A stretch of DNA of 64,000 nucleotides from Tateyamaria sp947503385 (GTDB taxonomy: Bacteria; Pseudomonadota; Alphaproteobacteria; Rhodobacterales; Rhodobacteraceae): assembly GCF_051195235.1 (NCBI RefSeq), contig NZ_JBNFZM010000006.1, positions 62,001-126,000 on the forward strand. Reading direction: 5' to 3'. The position numbers and the translations under genes are program-made. Shown here in pieces: positions 54,202 to 63,555 of this stretch. Positions within the stretch are counted from its first letter, which is position 1; the number at the start of each line of letters is the position of its first letter. The notes beneath the pieces were generated by a model. That model was not told where the DNA came from. It did no database searches and saw nothing but the letters and a program-made list of their open reading frames with translations.

Positions 54202-57144
54202 TTGTGTGTGACGCTGACGTTATTCCCGCTGCTGTATCTGACGCTGGAGCTGCCCAAGCGCATCATCAACGAGGCGATCGGCGCAGGATCGAGCACGATC
54301 GAAGTCTACGGCTATCAGTTCGACCAGATCACCTACCTGATGATCCTGTGCGGCCTGTTCCTGCTGGCGGTGCTGTGCCACGGTCTGCTGAAAATGCGGA
54401 TCAATACGATGAAGGGCGTGCTGGCCGAACGGCTCTTGCGCCGGTTCCGCTATACGCTGATCGCGCGCATCCTGCGGTTTCCCCAGCCCTATTTCGAGCG
54501 CACCAGCCAAGGCGAGCTTGTCAGCATGGTCACAGCCGAGAGCGAGCCGATGGGCGGGCTGATGGGCGATGCGGTGGCACAGCCCGTGTTGCAAGCGGGG
54601 CAAATGCTGACGATCCTCGGGTTTTTGTTTTTCCAGTCGGTGGCGTTTGGGTTGGCGGCGATTGCGCTGATCCCCCTACAGGCATGGCTGATTCCCAAGC
54701 TGCAACGCCAGATCAACCAGTTGAACAAAAAGCGCGTCATTCAGGTGCGCGCGCTGGCGGCAGAGATCGGCGAGGCCGCAGCGGGCGCGGGCACGCTGCG
54801 CAAGCATGGCGGCTGGCGGCACCGGATGGCGATGGTCGGGGACCGGCTGGGGCGGCTTTTCAAGATACGCTTCGATATCTATCAGAAGAAATTCTTTATG
54901 AAGTTCCTCAACAACTTCATCACGCAACTGACGCCGTTCTTTTTCTTTTCCATCGGCGGCTATCTGGTGATCCGGGGCGACGTGACGCTGGGTGCGCTGG
55001 TGGCCGCGCTTGCCGCCTACAAGGACCTGTCGTCACCGTGGAAGGAGCTGCTGGCCTATTACAACCAGAGCGCCGACATGTCGCTGCGCTGGGACACAAT
55101 CACCGAGCGTTTCGCGCCCTCGGGCATGGTCGATGAAAAGCTGTTCTACGAAGATCCGACCGACATCCCGCATCTGCATGGCGACATCGTTCTGGATCAG
55201 GTGACGGTGCGGGATGGCGACGGCAACCCGGTGCTTGAAGACATCTCCCTGACAATCAAAGGGGGCAGCGCGGTCGGCATTACCGCGCCCAATGACGAGG
55301 ATCGCCGCGCCTTTGGCGAGGTCATCACCCGCGAAAGCATGGCCGCAAGCGGGACGGTCACGATCTCGGGCCACGATGTGCGGGCTCTGCATCAGGCAGT
55401 GATCGCCCAGCGCATGGGTGAGGCCAGTTCGCGCCCGATCATGTTTCAGGGCAGTTTTGGCGACAACGTTCTGATGCCCATGCGCTTTTGCCCGCAAGCC
55501 GATACCGAACTGACAGAGGCGATGCGCGAAGCGGCCCGTGTCGGCAACAGCCCGGACGATCTGCACGCCAGTTGGCTGGACCCGATGCGCGGCGCCTTTT
55601 CGGATCAGGGCGACATCCGCCGGTTCTGGTATCAGCTGGTGCAGGGCATGGGCAGCAGTGACGCGCTTGTGCGCCGCGCGCTGGACCAGAGCTTTGACCC
55701 AGACGAGCATCCGACGCTGCGGGACGCGCTGATCCGGTTGCGGCCCAAAGTGGCCGAAGCGCTCAAGACCGCCGGTCTGGACCGCTATGTCTTTCGCTTT
55801 GACCCGGACAAATACAACCCCGCCCTGCCCTTGTCCGAAAACCTGCTGTTCGCCGCACCGATTGTCGAGATCACGCCCGAAGTGCTGGGCGAACGAATGG
55901 ATTTTCTGCGCACCCTGCACGAGATGGAACTGGGCACGCAGCTTGAGACGATGTCGCGCGACATCATCGAAATGCTACGCCAGATTTTTGGCCAGACGGG
56001 CACGGACCATCCGCTGTTTCGCCGGGTCGGCCTTGAGGCGTCGGTCTACGAGGATGTGCTGGACCTTGTGACACGCAAACCGCAAGGCGCCGATATGGAG
56101 GACCGCGAACTGGCGCTGCTGTTCTCGATCCCTGCCAAGATCACTGCGGAACAGATTGGACCATCCTTTCCCAACAACGTGGCGTGGCAGATCCTTGAGA
56201 TGCGCCGCCTGCATTCCGAGACCCTGCGCGAACAGATGAAGGACCTGTTTGTGCCGATCCGGGCAGACAGCCACGTGGCCGGTCTGAGCGTTCTGGAAAA
56301 TGCCCTTTTCGGCAAGATTTCGGACACGGCGGGCGCGCGGGCGGATGACATGCGCAAGCTGGTGGGGGACGTGTTGGCGGAGGCGGATGTGACGCCGCTG
56401 GTGATTGAGCTGATCTTTGAGGTGCCAATTGCGCTGGGGGGCGCCAACCTGCCTGCGATGTATGCGGAGCCTTTGTCCGTGGGCCGTGCGGCGATCAAAC
56501 GGCCTGACATCTTGATCCTCGACAAGGTGCTGGCGTCCTACGATGCGGAGGCGCAACAGGGGCTGTTCGAGAACCTGCGGACATTGCTGCCCGAGACGAC
56601 AATCATCTACCTCAACGACGCGTTCGAGGATGACAGCATCTTTGACCAGCATTTCGAGATTGTGCAGGGGCGGCTTGTCGGGGCCGAAGGGGCGCGGGCC
56701 GAGGCGGACAGTGAAGTGGGCGCGGATCTGGCGCGCAAGGTCGACGCGCTGAGCAGAACGCCGATGTTTTCGGGTCTCAAGCGCAAACAGTTGCGTCTGC
56801 TGGCCTTTGGTGCGCGCTGGTACGACGCGCAGCCCGGCGACTACGTGTTTCACAAGAACGACGACCCGACCGATGGCGCCTACATGGTTATCGAAGGCGA
56901 GGCGGACCTTGTTCTGCCCGCCGAAGATGATGGCGAAGAGCGTCTGATTGCGACTGTCGGTGCCGGTGCATTGGTCGGTGAATTGGGTCTGATCCGGGGC
57001 GAGGCACGCGCACTTGATATGCGGGCGCGGTCAGCACTGACCTGCCTGCGCATCGGCGAAGAAGAGTTCATGGCCGTGGTCGAGAATGACGCCGCCACGG
57101 CGTTCCGGCTGCTTCAGGTGGTGGCGGGCTACGTCAACACCTAG
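54202..57144 (+). CDS. ABC-transporter-like protein with degenerate ATPase and C-terminal cNMP-binding domain
   Basis: At least 980 residues (TTG at 54202). An ABC exporter-type membrane domain (about residues 1-300) is followed by a nucleotide-binding domain with broken motifs: the Walker A loop reads GITAPNDEDRR (from Gly359), and the signature/Walker B region is LSVGRAAIKRPDILILDK (Lys775 replaces the catalytic acidic residue). Residues about 830-975 are a cyclic-nucleotide-binding domain (GDYVFHKNDDPTDGAYMVIEGEADLVLP, GELGLIRGEARALD). The frame continues upstream to 54070 with SLFAFIWKFSKRDQLILL, which looks like genuine N-terminal sequence, but lacks a standard start. Function unknown. 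Confidence 0.85.
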   Translation: MCVTLTLFPLLYLTLELPKRIINEAIGAGSSTIEVYGYQFDQITYLMILCGLFLLAVLCHGLLKMRINTMKGVLAERLLRRFRYTLIARILRFPQPYFERTSQGELVSMVTAESEPMGGLMGDAVAQPVLQAGQMLTILGFLFFQSVAFGLAAIALIPLQAWLIPKLQRQINQLNKKRVIQVRALAAEIGEAAAGAGTLRKHGGWRHRMAMVGDRLGRLFKIRFDIYQKKFFMKFLNNFITQLTPFFFFSIGGYLVIRGDVTLGALVAALAAYKDLSSPWKELLAYYNQSADMSLRWDTITERFAPSGMVDEKLFYEDPTDIPHLHGDIVLDQVTVRDGDGNPVLEDISLTIKGGSAVGITAPNDEDRRAFGEVITRESMAASGTVTISGHDVRALHQAVIAQRMGEASSRPIMFQGSFGDNVLMPMRFCPQADTELTEAMREAARVGNSPDDLHASWLDPMRGAFSDQGDIRRFWYQLVQGMGSSDALVRRALDQSFDPDEHPTLRDALIRLRPKVAEALKTAGLDRYVFRFDPDKYNPALPLSENLLFAAPIVEITPEVLGERMDFLRTLHEMELGTQLETMSRDIIEMLRQIFGQTGTDHPLFRRVGLEASVYEDVLDLVTRKPQGADMEDRELALLFSIPAKITAEQIGPSFPNNVAWQILEMRRLHSETLREQMKDLFVPIRADSHVAGLSVLENALFGKISDTAGARADDMRKLVGDVLAEADVTPLVIELIFEVPIALGGANLPAMYAEPLSVGRAAIKRPDILILDKVLASYDAEAQQGLFENLRTLLPETTIIYLNDAFEDDSIFDQHFEIVQGRLVGAEGARAEADSEVGADLARKVDALSRTPMFSGLKRKQLRLLAFGARWYDAQPGDYVFHKNDDPTDGAYMVIEGEADLVLPAEDDGEERLIATVGAGALVGELGLIRGEARALDMRARSALTCLRIGEEEFMAVVENDAATAFRLLQVVAGYVNT

Positions 57145-58610
57145 GCGCGTGCAGCACCATAGCCCGCCTGCCGTCCGAACACCGCACCGGAGGTGAGGCC
57201 GGAGCCGCCCGGATACCCGTTGTAGAATACGCCCCCCACAAGCTCGCCACAGGCGTAGAGGCCCGGAATGGGCGCGTCCGCCCGGTCCATCACCGCGCCC
57301 GCATCATCCACCTTGAGCCCGCCATAGGTAAAGGTGATCCCCCCGGTCACGGGGTAGGCGCGGAACGGGCCCTGATCCAGCCGCTGTGCCCAGTTGGATT
57401 TTGCAAGCGGCAGCCCAATGGTCCCTTTGCCGTCCAAGATCGTCGGGTCGAATTCGGTCTGGTCATCAACGGCTGCGTTGAACGCCTCCAGCGTCCGGCG
57501 GGCGGCGACGGCGTCCACCCCGTCCAGCATCGGGATCAGCGCCTCAAGCGTATCCGCCTCGACGAAATGCGCGTCGTGAAAGTGGTATTCGCCGTAGAGC
57601 AGATCGAACACCTTGGCGTCGAACACCTGCCATGCGAAATGCCCCGGCTGTTCCAGTACCGCGCGACCAAACTGCGCGTAGGTGTAGTTGCGAAAGTTGA
57701 TGCCCTCGTCCACAAACCGCGCGCCGCGGGCGTTCAGCATCAGCCCAAGGAAATAGCAGATTTTGCGGTAGTTTTTGCGGTCCCCATGCGGCAGATCGAG
57801 GTTGCCGTAATTGGCCATGTGAAGGTCCATCGGCGTCGCGTGACACCCACCATAAAGCCCGTATTCCTGCGCGCCGGCCTCGACCGCCATGACCAACCCG
57901 TCGCCGGTGTTCATCGGCGTGCCGCGCACCTTGGCCTCTGCCCAGTCGGGACCAATATGTTTGACGCGCATGTCCGCGCTGGCCTCGAACCCGCCGGAGG
58001 CAAGAATGACCGCATCGGCGGCGATTTCCGTGTCACCCACACGGACGCCGGTGATCTTGCCATTGTCCTGCACCAGACCCGTCACGGCACTGTCAAAGCG
58101 GACCGTGCCGCCCAGACGCCGGAACGCGGCCATCTCCATATCAAAGAGACCGACGCCTTCGTTGTCGGCAGCCAGCGTCAAACCGCCCCAGAAGACGAAC
58201 CGCCCGTCTTTTTCAAAACTCTGGCGGCTGTAGATCGGCTCAAACGTCACGTCGTGCTGTGCCAGCCATTGCATCGTCTCACCAGATCGGCGGATCAGCT
58301 TGTCCTGCTCTGGCGACAGGGGGCGGCCATCGTTGAACCCCAGAAGGTCCGCGCCAAACTTGTCCTGCGTGTAGCTGCCGAATTCCGTGCGCAGCAGGCG
58401 CGGGTCATCCGGGTCGCGCAACAGCGGTTTCAGGTCCGCGCCACTGTCATAGGCGAACCGCATCGCACCTGCGGTGTATTTTGTGTTGCCGCCCGCCAGA
58501 TCAGGCCCGGCCTTTTCCAGCATCAGCACCTGCGCGCCCGCCTCAAGTGCCGCGATACCCGCACAAAGCGCGGCATTGCCCGATCCCACGACGATAACCT
58601 GTTTTGACAT
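57141..58610 (-). CDS. FAD-dependent dehydrogenase (TcuA-like)
   Basis: 489 residues from the ATG at 58610 with GAGGGAG upstream. FAD motif VIVVGSGNAALCAGIAALEAGA and the fumarate reductase-like catalytic region (GGNTKYTAGAMR), ending in the flavoprotein pattern GGSGLTSGAVFGRQAGYGAA. Resembles tricarballylate dehydrogenase TcuA, which oxidises a tricarboxylate. No TcuB or TcuC homologue is adjacent. Divergent from the GntR gene, with an operator between them. Ends convergent with the ABC-like gene by 4 bp. Confidence 0.87.
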   Translation of the reverse strand: MSKQVIVVGSGNAALCAGIAALEAGAQVLMLEKAGPDLAGGNTKYTAGAMRFAYDSGADLKPLLRDPDDPRLLRTEFGSYTQDKFGADLLGFNDGRPLSPEQDKLIRRSGETMQWLAQHDVTFEPIYSRQSFEKDGRFVFWGGLTLAADNEGVGLFDMEMAAFRRLGGTVRFDSAVTGLVQDNGKITGVRVGDTEIAADAVILASGGFEASADMRVKHIGPDWAEAKVRGTPMNTGDGLVMAVEAGAQEYGLYGGCHATPMDLHMANYGNLDLPHGDRKNYRKICYFLGLMLNARGARFVDEGINFRNYTYAQFGRAVLEQPGHFAWQVFDAKVFDLLYGEYHFHDAHFVEADTLEALIPMLDGVDAVAARRTLEAFNAAVDDQTEFDPTILDGKGTIGLPLAKSNWAQRLDQGPFRAYPVTGGITFTYGGLKVDDAGAVMDRADAPIPGLYACGELVGGVFYNGYPGGSGLTSGAVFGRQAGYGAARA

Positions 58611-58637
58611 CCGCATTCTCCCTCGCTACGTTCATCC

Positions 58638-58655
58638 TGTATCCAAGTGTATACA
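58638..58655. promoter_or_regulatory. GntR operator between tcuA-like gene and gntR
   Basis: TGTATCC-AAGT-GTATACA: 7-bp arms with one mismatch and a 4-bp spacer, 28 bp from the TcuA start and 33 bp from the GntR start. Nearly the same sequence as the site at 61527-61544, so both should be bound by the GntR protein encoded at 58688. Confidence 0.72.
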
Positions 58656-58687
58656 GATTTGAAAGCGTCGATTTGTCAGAGCCCGAC

Positions 58688-59308
58688 ATGAATCAGGGCG
58701 AGGCCGCCTATGCCCGCCTGTTAAAAGAAATCCGCTGTGGCGCGTTTCAGCCCGGTGACCGGCTGCGCGAGGTCGAGGTGGCAGAGCGGCTGTCGCTGTC
58801 GCGCACGCCTGTGCGCGAGGCCTTGCGGCGGCTTGAGGCAGACGGGATCGTGGAACACCGTCCCCGTCTGGGCGCCGTGATCCGGCAACTGAGCCATGCC
58901 GAACTGGTCGAGCTTTATGAGATGCGGATCGTGCTGGAACGCACCGCTGCCGAAATGGCGGCCAAACACGCCGCTGCCGCCGAAATCGACGCCTTGCGCG
59001 ACATCAACGCAGCCATCGCGGCAAGCGCCCCGGACGAGGCCCCTGCCCTTAACCAAGATTTTCACCGGGGCATCTATCACGCCACGCGGAACCGATTTTT
59101 GCTGGAGGCGGCGCGCAGTCTCAACAACGCGCTCTTGCTGCTGCGCCCCACAACGCTCGCAGACCCTGAACGCATCCGCATTGTCGCAGACCAGCACGAA
59201 GAGATGCTGCACGCCATCGCCATCGGCGACGTGGCCGCGGCTGGAGAAGCGGCAGAAGTGCACCTGCAAACCTCGCTGCGTTACCGGCTGAAAGTGCTCA
59301 ACGCGTGA
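58688..59308 (+). CDS. GntR-family (FadR subfamily) regulator
   Basis: 206 residues from the ATG at 58688. Winged helix at the N-terminus (LREVEVAERLSLSRTPVREALRRLEADGIV) and an FCD effector domain (LVELYEMRIVLERTAAEMAAKHA). Likely controls the TcuA-like gene, its own operon with the membrane protein, and the operon at 61512. The AbrB-like gene overlaps its stop. Confidence 0.93.
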   Translation: MNQGEAAYARLLKEIRCGAFQPGDRLREVEVAERLSLSRTPVREALRRLEADGIVEHRPRLGAVIRQLSHAELVELYEMRIVLERTAAEMAAKHAAAAEIDALRDINAAIAASAPDEAPALNQDFHRGIYHATRNRFLLEAARSLNNALLLLRPTTLADPERIRIVADQHEEMLHAIAIGDVAAAGEAAEVHLQTSLRYRLKVLNA

Positions 59309-60330
59309 TCCACATTGCCGCCACCTTTGCCATCGCTCTTGTCGGGGTCGCCCTGTTCCATTTGGCTAACCTGCCCTTGCCGTGGTTGCTTGGCCCTCTC
59401 ACCGGCTGCCTGATCGCGTCGCTCGCCGGTGCGCGCCTGCGGGGCATCGCGGTGGTGAATGAGGGGATGCGCACCGTACTTGGGGTGGCCGTGGGGGCGA
59501 CGTTTACACCGGTGCTGCTGATGAGCATGGCGAGCATGTGGCCGACGCTGTTGCTGATCCCTGTGATGATCGCCGCCATTGGCCTCGTCGGTGTGCCGTA
59601 TTTCCAGCGCCTTTGGGGCTATGATTTCGCCACAAGCTACTACAGCGCCATGCCCGGCGGCCTTCAGGATATGTTGGTCTTTGGCGAAGAGGCGGGCGGC
59701 AACCCGCGCAGCCTGTCGCTGATCCATGCGACACGGGTGATGGTCATTGTGGCGGCTCTGCCGTTTTTGTTGCAAGGCATCTGGGGCGCGGATCTGAGCA
59801 ACGCACCCGGCGCGCCCGTAACCAGCATCGCACCTGCGCAACTGCTGCTGATGGTCGCCTGTGCGCTCATCGGCTGGCAGGGCGCCAAAAAGCTGGGCAT
59901 GTTCGGGGCCTCAATCCTTGGGCCTTTGATCGTGGCGGCGGTCGCCGCGCTGGCCGGTTTGCTGCACCACCGCCCCCCAGCAGAGGCGATCTGGGCCGCG
60001 CAGTTCTTTATCGGCCTAACGGTCGGCACCAAATACAGCGGCATCACAATGGCCGAAGTGCGCCGCGACCTCGCGGCGAGCTTTGGGTTCTGCGTGATCC
60101 TGATGGTGCTGACGGTGATCTTTGTCGAGTTTGTCTATGGCTTGGGCCTTGCCCCCGGAATGGAGGCGCTGCTGGCCTTTGCGCCCGGCGGTCAGGCGGA
60201 ACTGACGGTGTTGGCGCTGATCGTCGGGGCCGATGTGGCCTTTGTCATTGCGCACCACGTCTTGCGTATTTTTGTGGTAATCCTTGGTGCGCCGCTTTTT
60301 GCGCGGCTGTTCAAAGCGCCGACGGGTTGA
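59305..60330 (+). CDS. AbrB-type membrane protein (putative transporter)
   Basis: 341 residues from a GTG at 59305 that overlaps the GntR stop. About ten hydrophobic segments arranged as a repeat; LPWLLGPLTGCLIASLAG and SYYSAMPGGLQDMLVFGEEAGGN fit the family sometimes mislabelled ammonia monooxygenase. Probably moves an organic acid. Co-expressed with GntR. Last 20 bp overlap the convergent dehydrogenase gene. Confidence 0.83.
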   Translation: MIHIAATFAIALVGVALFHLANLPLPWLLGPLTGCLIASLAGARLRGIAVVNEGMRTVLGVAVGATFTPVLLMSMASMWPTLLLIPVMIAAIGLVGVPYFQRLWGYDFATSYYSAMPGGLQDMLVFGEEAGGNPRSLSLIHATRVMVIVAALPFLLQGIWGADLSNAPGAPVTSIAPAQLLLMVACALIGWQGAKKLGMFGASILGPLIVAAVAALAGLLHHRPPAEAIWAAQFFIGLTVGTKYSGITMAEVRRDLAASFGFCVILMVLTVIFVEFVYGLGLAPGMEALLAFAPGGQAELTVLALIVGADVAFVIAHHVLRIFVVILGAPLFARLFKAPTG

Positions 60331-61276
60331 TCACATGGATGGGCGCACCATCGGAAAATGCGTTGACCTGATCAAAGATGTCACTGAATTGCAGGTCAAA
60401 TTCGTCTTCGGTCACATAGCCGATATGCGGGGTGGCCAGCACATTCGGATGGGTGGCAAGGATGTTGGCCGTGTCGGTCATGGGTTCGTGGTCGAACACA
60501 TCGACCGCCGCGCATATCCGGTTCTGCGCGATCTCGGCCTCCAGCACGCCGGGCGCAATCAGACCTGACCGTGACGTGTTGACCAGCAGGCTGCGCGGCT
60601 GCATCGCGGCCAGATCATCTGCCGTGATGAGGCCGCGCGTTTCGGGTTTCAGCCGCACGTGCAGGCTGACGATATCGGAGGTGGCAAAGAACGCCGCGCG
60701 GCTGTCGGCCACCCGCAGCCCATCCGCCGCGGCCCGTGCCCGTCCGTCGTCGGACGCCCACCACTGCACATTCATCCCCAGCGCCTGCGCGTATTCCGCG
60801 ACGGCGCCCGCAATCCGCCCATAGCTATAAAGGCCCAGCGTCCGCCCCCGCAACGTGCGTCCCACACCCATCTGCCAGGTCCCGGCCCGCAGCGATGCGG
60901 CCTGTTGCGGGATCTGACGATAGTGCCCCAGCATCAGCGCCAGCGTCATCTCCGCCGCCGCGTAAGACGGCGTGTCGGAGTGCATGTTCGAACACAGCAC
61001 AACGCCATTACGGGTGCAGGCTTCGACGTCAATATGGGGGTACACACTGCGCTGTGAGATCAGCCGAAGGTTTGGCAGGCGGTCCAGCAGGTCGGCGGTG
61101 ATCTTTGTCCGTTCACGAAACAGCACGAGGCCTTCGGCGTTCTGCACCCGTTTGGCCAGCGCCGCCGGGTCCGGCTCGTGATCGGTCCAGACGGTTACGT
61201 TGTGTCCCGCCAGTTTGGCGAAACAGGGCAGCCCGCGCAGCGTGTCGAACCAGTCGTCGAGAATATGAACTTTCAC
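60311..61276 (-). CDS. D-2-hydroxyacid dehydrogenase (NAD-dependent)
   Basis: 321 residues. Rossmann motif near GRTLGLYSYGRIAGAVAEYA, catalytic-region residues in VSLHVRLKPETRGLITADDLAAMQPRSLLVNTSRSGLI and the histidine in LATPHIGYV. GxGxxG reads YSYGRIAG, one of the looser forms. Oxidises or reduces a 2-hydroxy/2-keto acid. Start overlaps the small gene upstream (ATGA). Confidence 0.9.
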   Translation of the reverse strand: MKVHILDDWFDTLRGLPCFAKLAGHNVTVWTDHEPDPAALAKRVQNAEGLVLFRERTKITADLLDRLPNLRLISQRSVYPHIDVEACTRNGVVLCSNMHSDTPSYAAAEMTLALMLGHYRQIPQQAASLRAGTWQMGVGRTLRGRTLGLYSYGRIAGAVAEYAQALGMNVQWWASDDGRARAAADGLRVADSRAAFFATSDIVSLHVRLKPETRGLITADDLAAMQPRSLLVNTSRSGLIAPGVLEAEIAQNRICAAVDVFDHEPMTDTANILATHPNVLATPHIGYVTEDEFDLQFSDIFDQVNAFSDGAPIHVINPSAL

Positions 61277-61512
61277 CGGCTTTCAACACCGCTTGATGCC
61301 GTGGGTGTGCGCGGCGTGGGCACGAACACCGCCGCGTCCAGTTCGGCCAACGCGCCCGCAACGCGCGCCCGTTCCGCCAGCAGATGGTTGAACTGTGCGT
61401 CGCAGCCCGAGATGGGTGTCGGGTAATCGCGGATTTCAGCGCTCAGCAAACGCCGCGCCGTCGACAACTCGGCCCGCGCCACGTGCAAACACTCGGAATA
61501 GGTCTCAATCAT
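61273..61512 (-). CDS. Small helical protein, unknown
   Basis: 79 residues with a strong AGGAGGGAG ribosome site. Mostly helical and charged (ECLHVARAELSTARRLLSAEI, HLLAERARVAGALAELDAAVF), possibly a coiled coil, with a proline-rich tail. No family recognised. It is coupled to the hydroxyacid dehydrogenase by a 4-bp overlap and controlled from the palindrome at 61527, 14 bp upstream of its start. Confidence 0.68.
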   Translation of the reverse strand: MIETYSECLHVARAELSTARRLLSAEIRDYPTPISGCDAQFNHLLAERARVAGALAELDAAVFVPTPRTPTASSGVESR

Positions 61513-61526
61513 GGCTCCCTCCTATC

Positions 61527-61544
61527 TGTATACGATTGTATACC
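61527..61544. promoter_or_regulatory. GntR-type operator upstream of the hydroxyacid dehydrogenase operon
   Basis: TGTATAC-GATT-GTATACC: 7-bp arms with one mismatch and a 4-bp spacer, matching the site between tcuA and gntR in arms and spacing. Also lies 147 bp upstream of the orphan substrate-binding protein on the plus strand, so it may affect both. Confidence 0.72.
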
Positions 61545-61690
61545 GTTTGTGTCGCAGGACAAGCCCGCGCAGCCCACGCCGCCAAAAAATGTGCGGCGCA
61601 TCCTAGCGAATTCGCAAGCCGTACCTAACTGGTGGACAAACGCGCGCGGGTGGCAAACACTCTCGCCAAACAACCAAAGGGGAGACTTCC

Positions 61691-63268
61691 ATGAGATTCA
61701 CCACATTGCTTTCGACTGCGCTGCTGCTGGGATCCACCGGCCTTGTCAGCGCCGAGACGCTCAAGTGGGCGCGCGCGGGCGACGCCCTGACGCTGGACCC
61801 CCACGCCCAGAACGAAGGGCCGACGCACACGATCCGCCACCAGATGTACGAACCGCTGATCATCCGTGATGTCACCGGCGCGTTTGAACCCGCGCTGGCG
61901 ACCGAATGGGCGCCCAAGACCGACGATCCGAACGTCTGGGTGTTCAAGCTGCGTGAGGGCGTCAAGTTCCATGGCGGCGAAGATTTCAACGCCGAGGACG
62001 TCGTATTCAGCTTTGAGCGGGCCAAGCAGCCAAACTCGGACATGAAAGAACTGATCGGTTCGATCACCGAAGTGCGCGCCGTTGACGACTATACCGTCGA
62101 GATCGTGACAGACGGGCCGAACCCGATCCTGCCCTCGAACCTGACCAACCTGTTCATCATGGACAAGGGCTGGACCGAGGCGAACAACACCGTGAACGTG
62201 CAGGATTTCGAGGGCGGCGAGATCACTTATGCCACCACGAACGCCAACGGCACGGGTCCCTACACCCTGACCAGCCGCGAGCCTGACGTTAAAACCGTCA
62301 TGACCCGCAACGAGGCCTATTGGGGTCGCGACCAGTTCCCGATGGAAGTGTCCGAAATTGTCTACACTCCCATCCAAAACGCCGCGACCCGCGTGGCCGC
62401 GATGCTGTCCGGCGAAGTGAACTTCCTTCAGGACATGCCGGTGCAGGACCTCGAACGTGTGAACGCAGCCGAGGGTCTGACCGTCAAGCAGGCGCCGCAG
62501 AACCGCGTGATCTTCTTTGGTATGAACCAGGGCGCGGATGATCTGGAGGCCGACAACGTCGATGGCAAGAACCCCCTCGCCGACGTGCGCGTGCGCAAGG
62601 CGATGTCCATGGCCATCAACCGTAACGCCATCCGTCAGGTTGTCATGCGCGGCCAATCCGAGCCTGCGGGCATGATTGCGCCGCCGTTTGTCAATGGCTG
62701 GACGGCCGAGATGGATGGTGAGTCGAGCACCGATATCGAAGGTGCCAAGGCGCTGATGGCCGAGGCAGGCTATGGCGACGGCTTCTCCATCCGCTTGGAC
62801 TGCCCCAATGACCGCTACATCAACGACGAGGCGATCTGTCAGGCCGCTGTTGGGATGCTGGGCCAGATTGGCGTCACGGTGAACCTTGATGCGATCCCCA
62901 AGGCACAGCATTTCCCCAAGATCACAGACGGCAAGACCGACTTCTACATGCTGGGCTGGGGTGTGCCGACCTACGATTCCGAGTACATCTTCAACTTCCT
63001 CGTCCACGGACGTGAAAGCGATGTCGGCACGTGGAACGGCACCGGGTTCGACAACGACGAGATCGACGCCAAGATCAAGTCACTGGCCTCCAACACCGAC
63101 CTCGAGGCCCGCAACGCCGACATCGCCGACATCTGGCGCGTGGTGCAGGACGAAGCGCTCTACATCCCCATCCACCACCAGGTCCTGAACTGGGGCATGG
63201 CCGACGGCGTGGGCATCGAGGTTGATCCCGAGGATCAACCGAAGGTGAAGTATTTTACGATGAACTGA
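61691..63268 (+). CDS. ABC substrate-binding protein, family 5 (orphan)
   Basis: 525 residues. Sec signal peptide (MRFTTLLSTALLLGSTGLVSAE) and the solute-binding family 5 pattern (LTLDPHAQNEGPTHTIRHQMYEPL, GVKFHGGEDFNAEDVVFSFERA). Binds peptides, nickel complexes or other small molecules in the periplasm. No permease or ATPase follows; a terminator lies 20 bp after its stop, so it must work with components elsewhere. Confidence 0.9.
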   Translation: MRFTTLLSTALLLGSTGLVSAETLKWARAGDALTLDPHAQNEGPTHTIRHQMYEPLIIRDVTGAFEPALATEWAPKTDDPNVWVFKLREGVKFHGGEDFNAEDVVFSFERAKQPNSDMKELIGSITEVRAVDDYTVEIVTDGPNPILPSNLTNLFIMDKGWTEANNTVNVQDFEGGEITYATTNANGTGPYTLTSREPDVKTVMTRNEAYWGRDQFPMEVSEIVYTPIQNAATRVAAMLSGEVNFLQDMPVQDLERVNAAEGLTVKQAPQNRVIFFGMNQGADDLEADNVDGKNPLADVRVRKAMSMAINRNAIRQVVMRGQSEPAGMIAPPFVNGWTAEMDGESSTDIEGAKALMAEAGYGDGFSIRLDCPNDRYINDEAICQAAVGMLGQIGVTVNLDAIPKAQHFPKITDGKTDFYMLGWGVPTYDSEYIFNFLVHGRESDVGTWNGTGFDNDEIDAKIKSLASNTDLEARNADIADIWRVVQDEALYIPIHHQVLNWGMADGVGIEVDPEDQPKVKYFTMN

Positions 63269-63288
63269 TTTGCGCACGACGCGTTGGG

Positions 63289-63319
63289 AAAGGCGGCACG
63301 AAAAGTGCCGCCTTTTTTT
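63289..63319 (+). terminator. Rho-independent terminator
   Basis: AAAGGCGGCAC and GTGCCGCCTTT form an 11-bp stem with a GAAAA loop, followed by a seven-T run. It closes the transcription unit of the substrate-binding protein. The 236 bp beyond it, to the Dps gene, hold nothing I can name. Confidence 0.92.
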
Positions 63320-63555
63320 GTTGCCCTCGCGAGTGGCACAAGGGTTCGGCAGCAGGGTTGTGCGTCGCAGACATCGGGTTTCATGCCGGAGCAGTCGTTG
63401 ATCTTGAGCGCTTTTTGCGTCCGTATTGCGGGACAAAGCGTACTTTCGCGGCGGCTGCGCCAATGTCGGCTTGGCGCCCACCTTTCCAACTGTACTCTTT
63501 TCTGGTGTTCAATCTGATTTAGGCAGAATTGTGCGCCTCAATACAGTACCGCCCT

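Noticed and set aside
61625..63007. 460-codon frame antisense to the family-5 binding protein gene
   Set aside because: Wholly within a clear coding gene, no recognisable family and no ribosome site.
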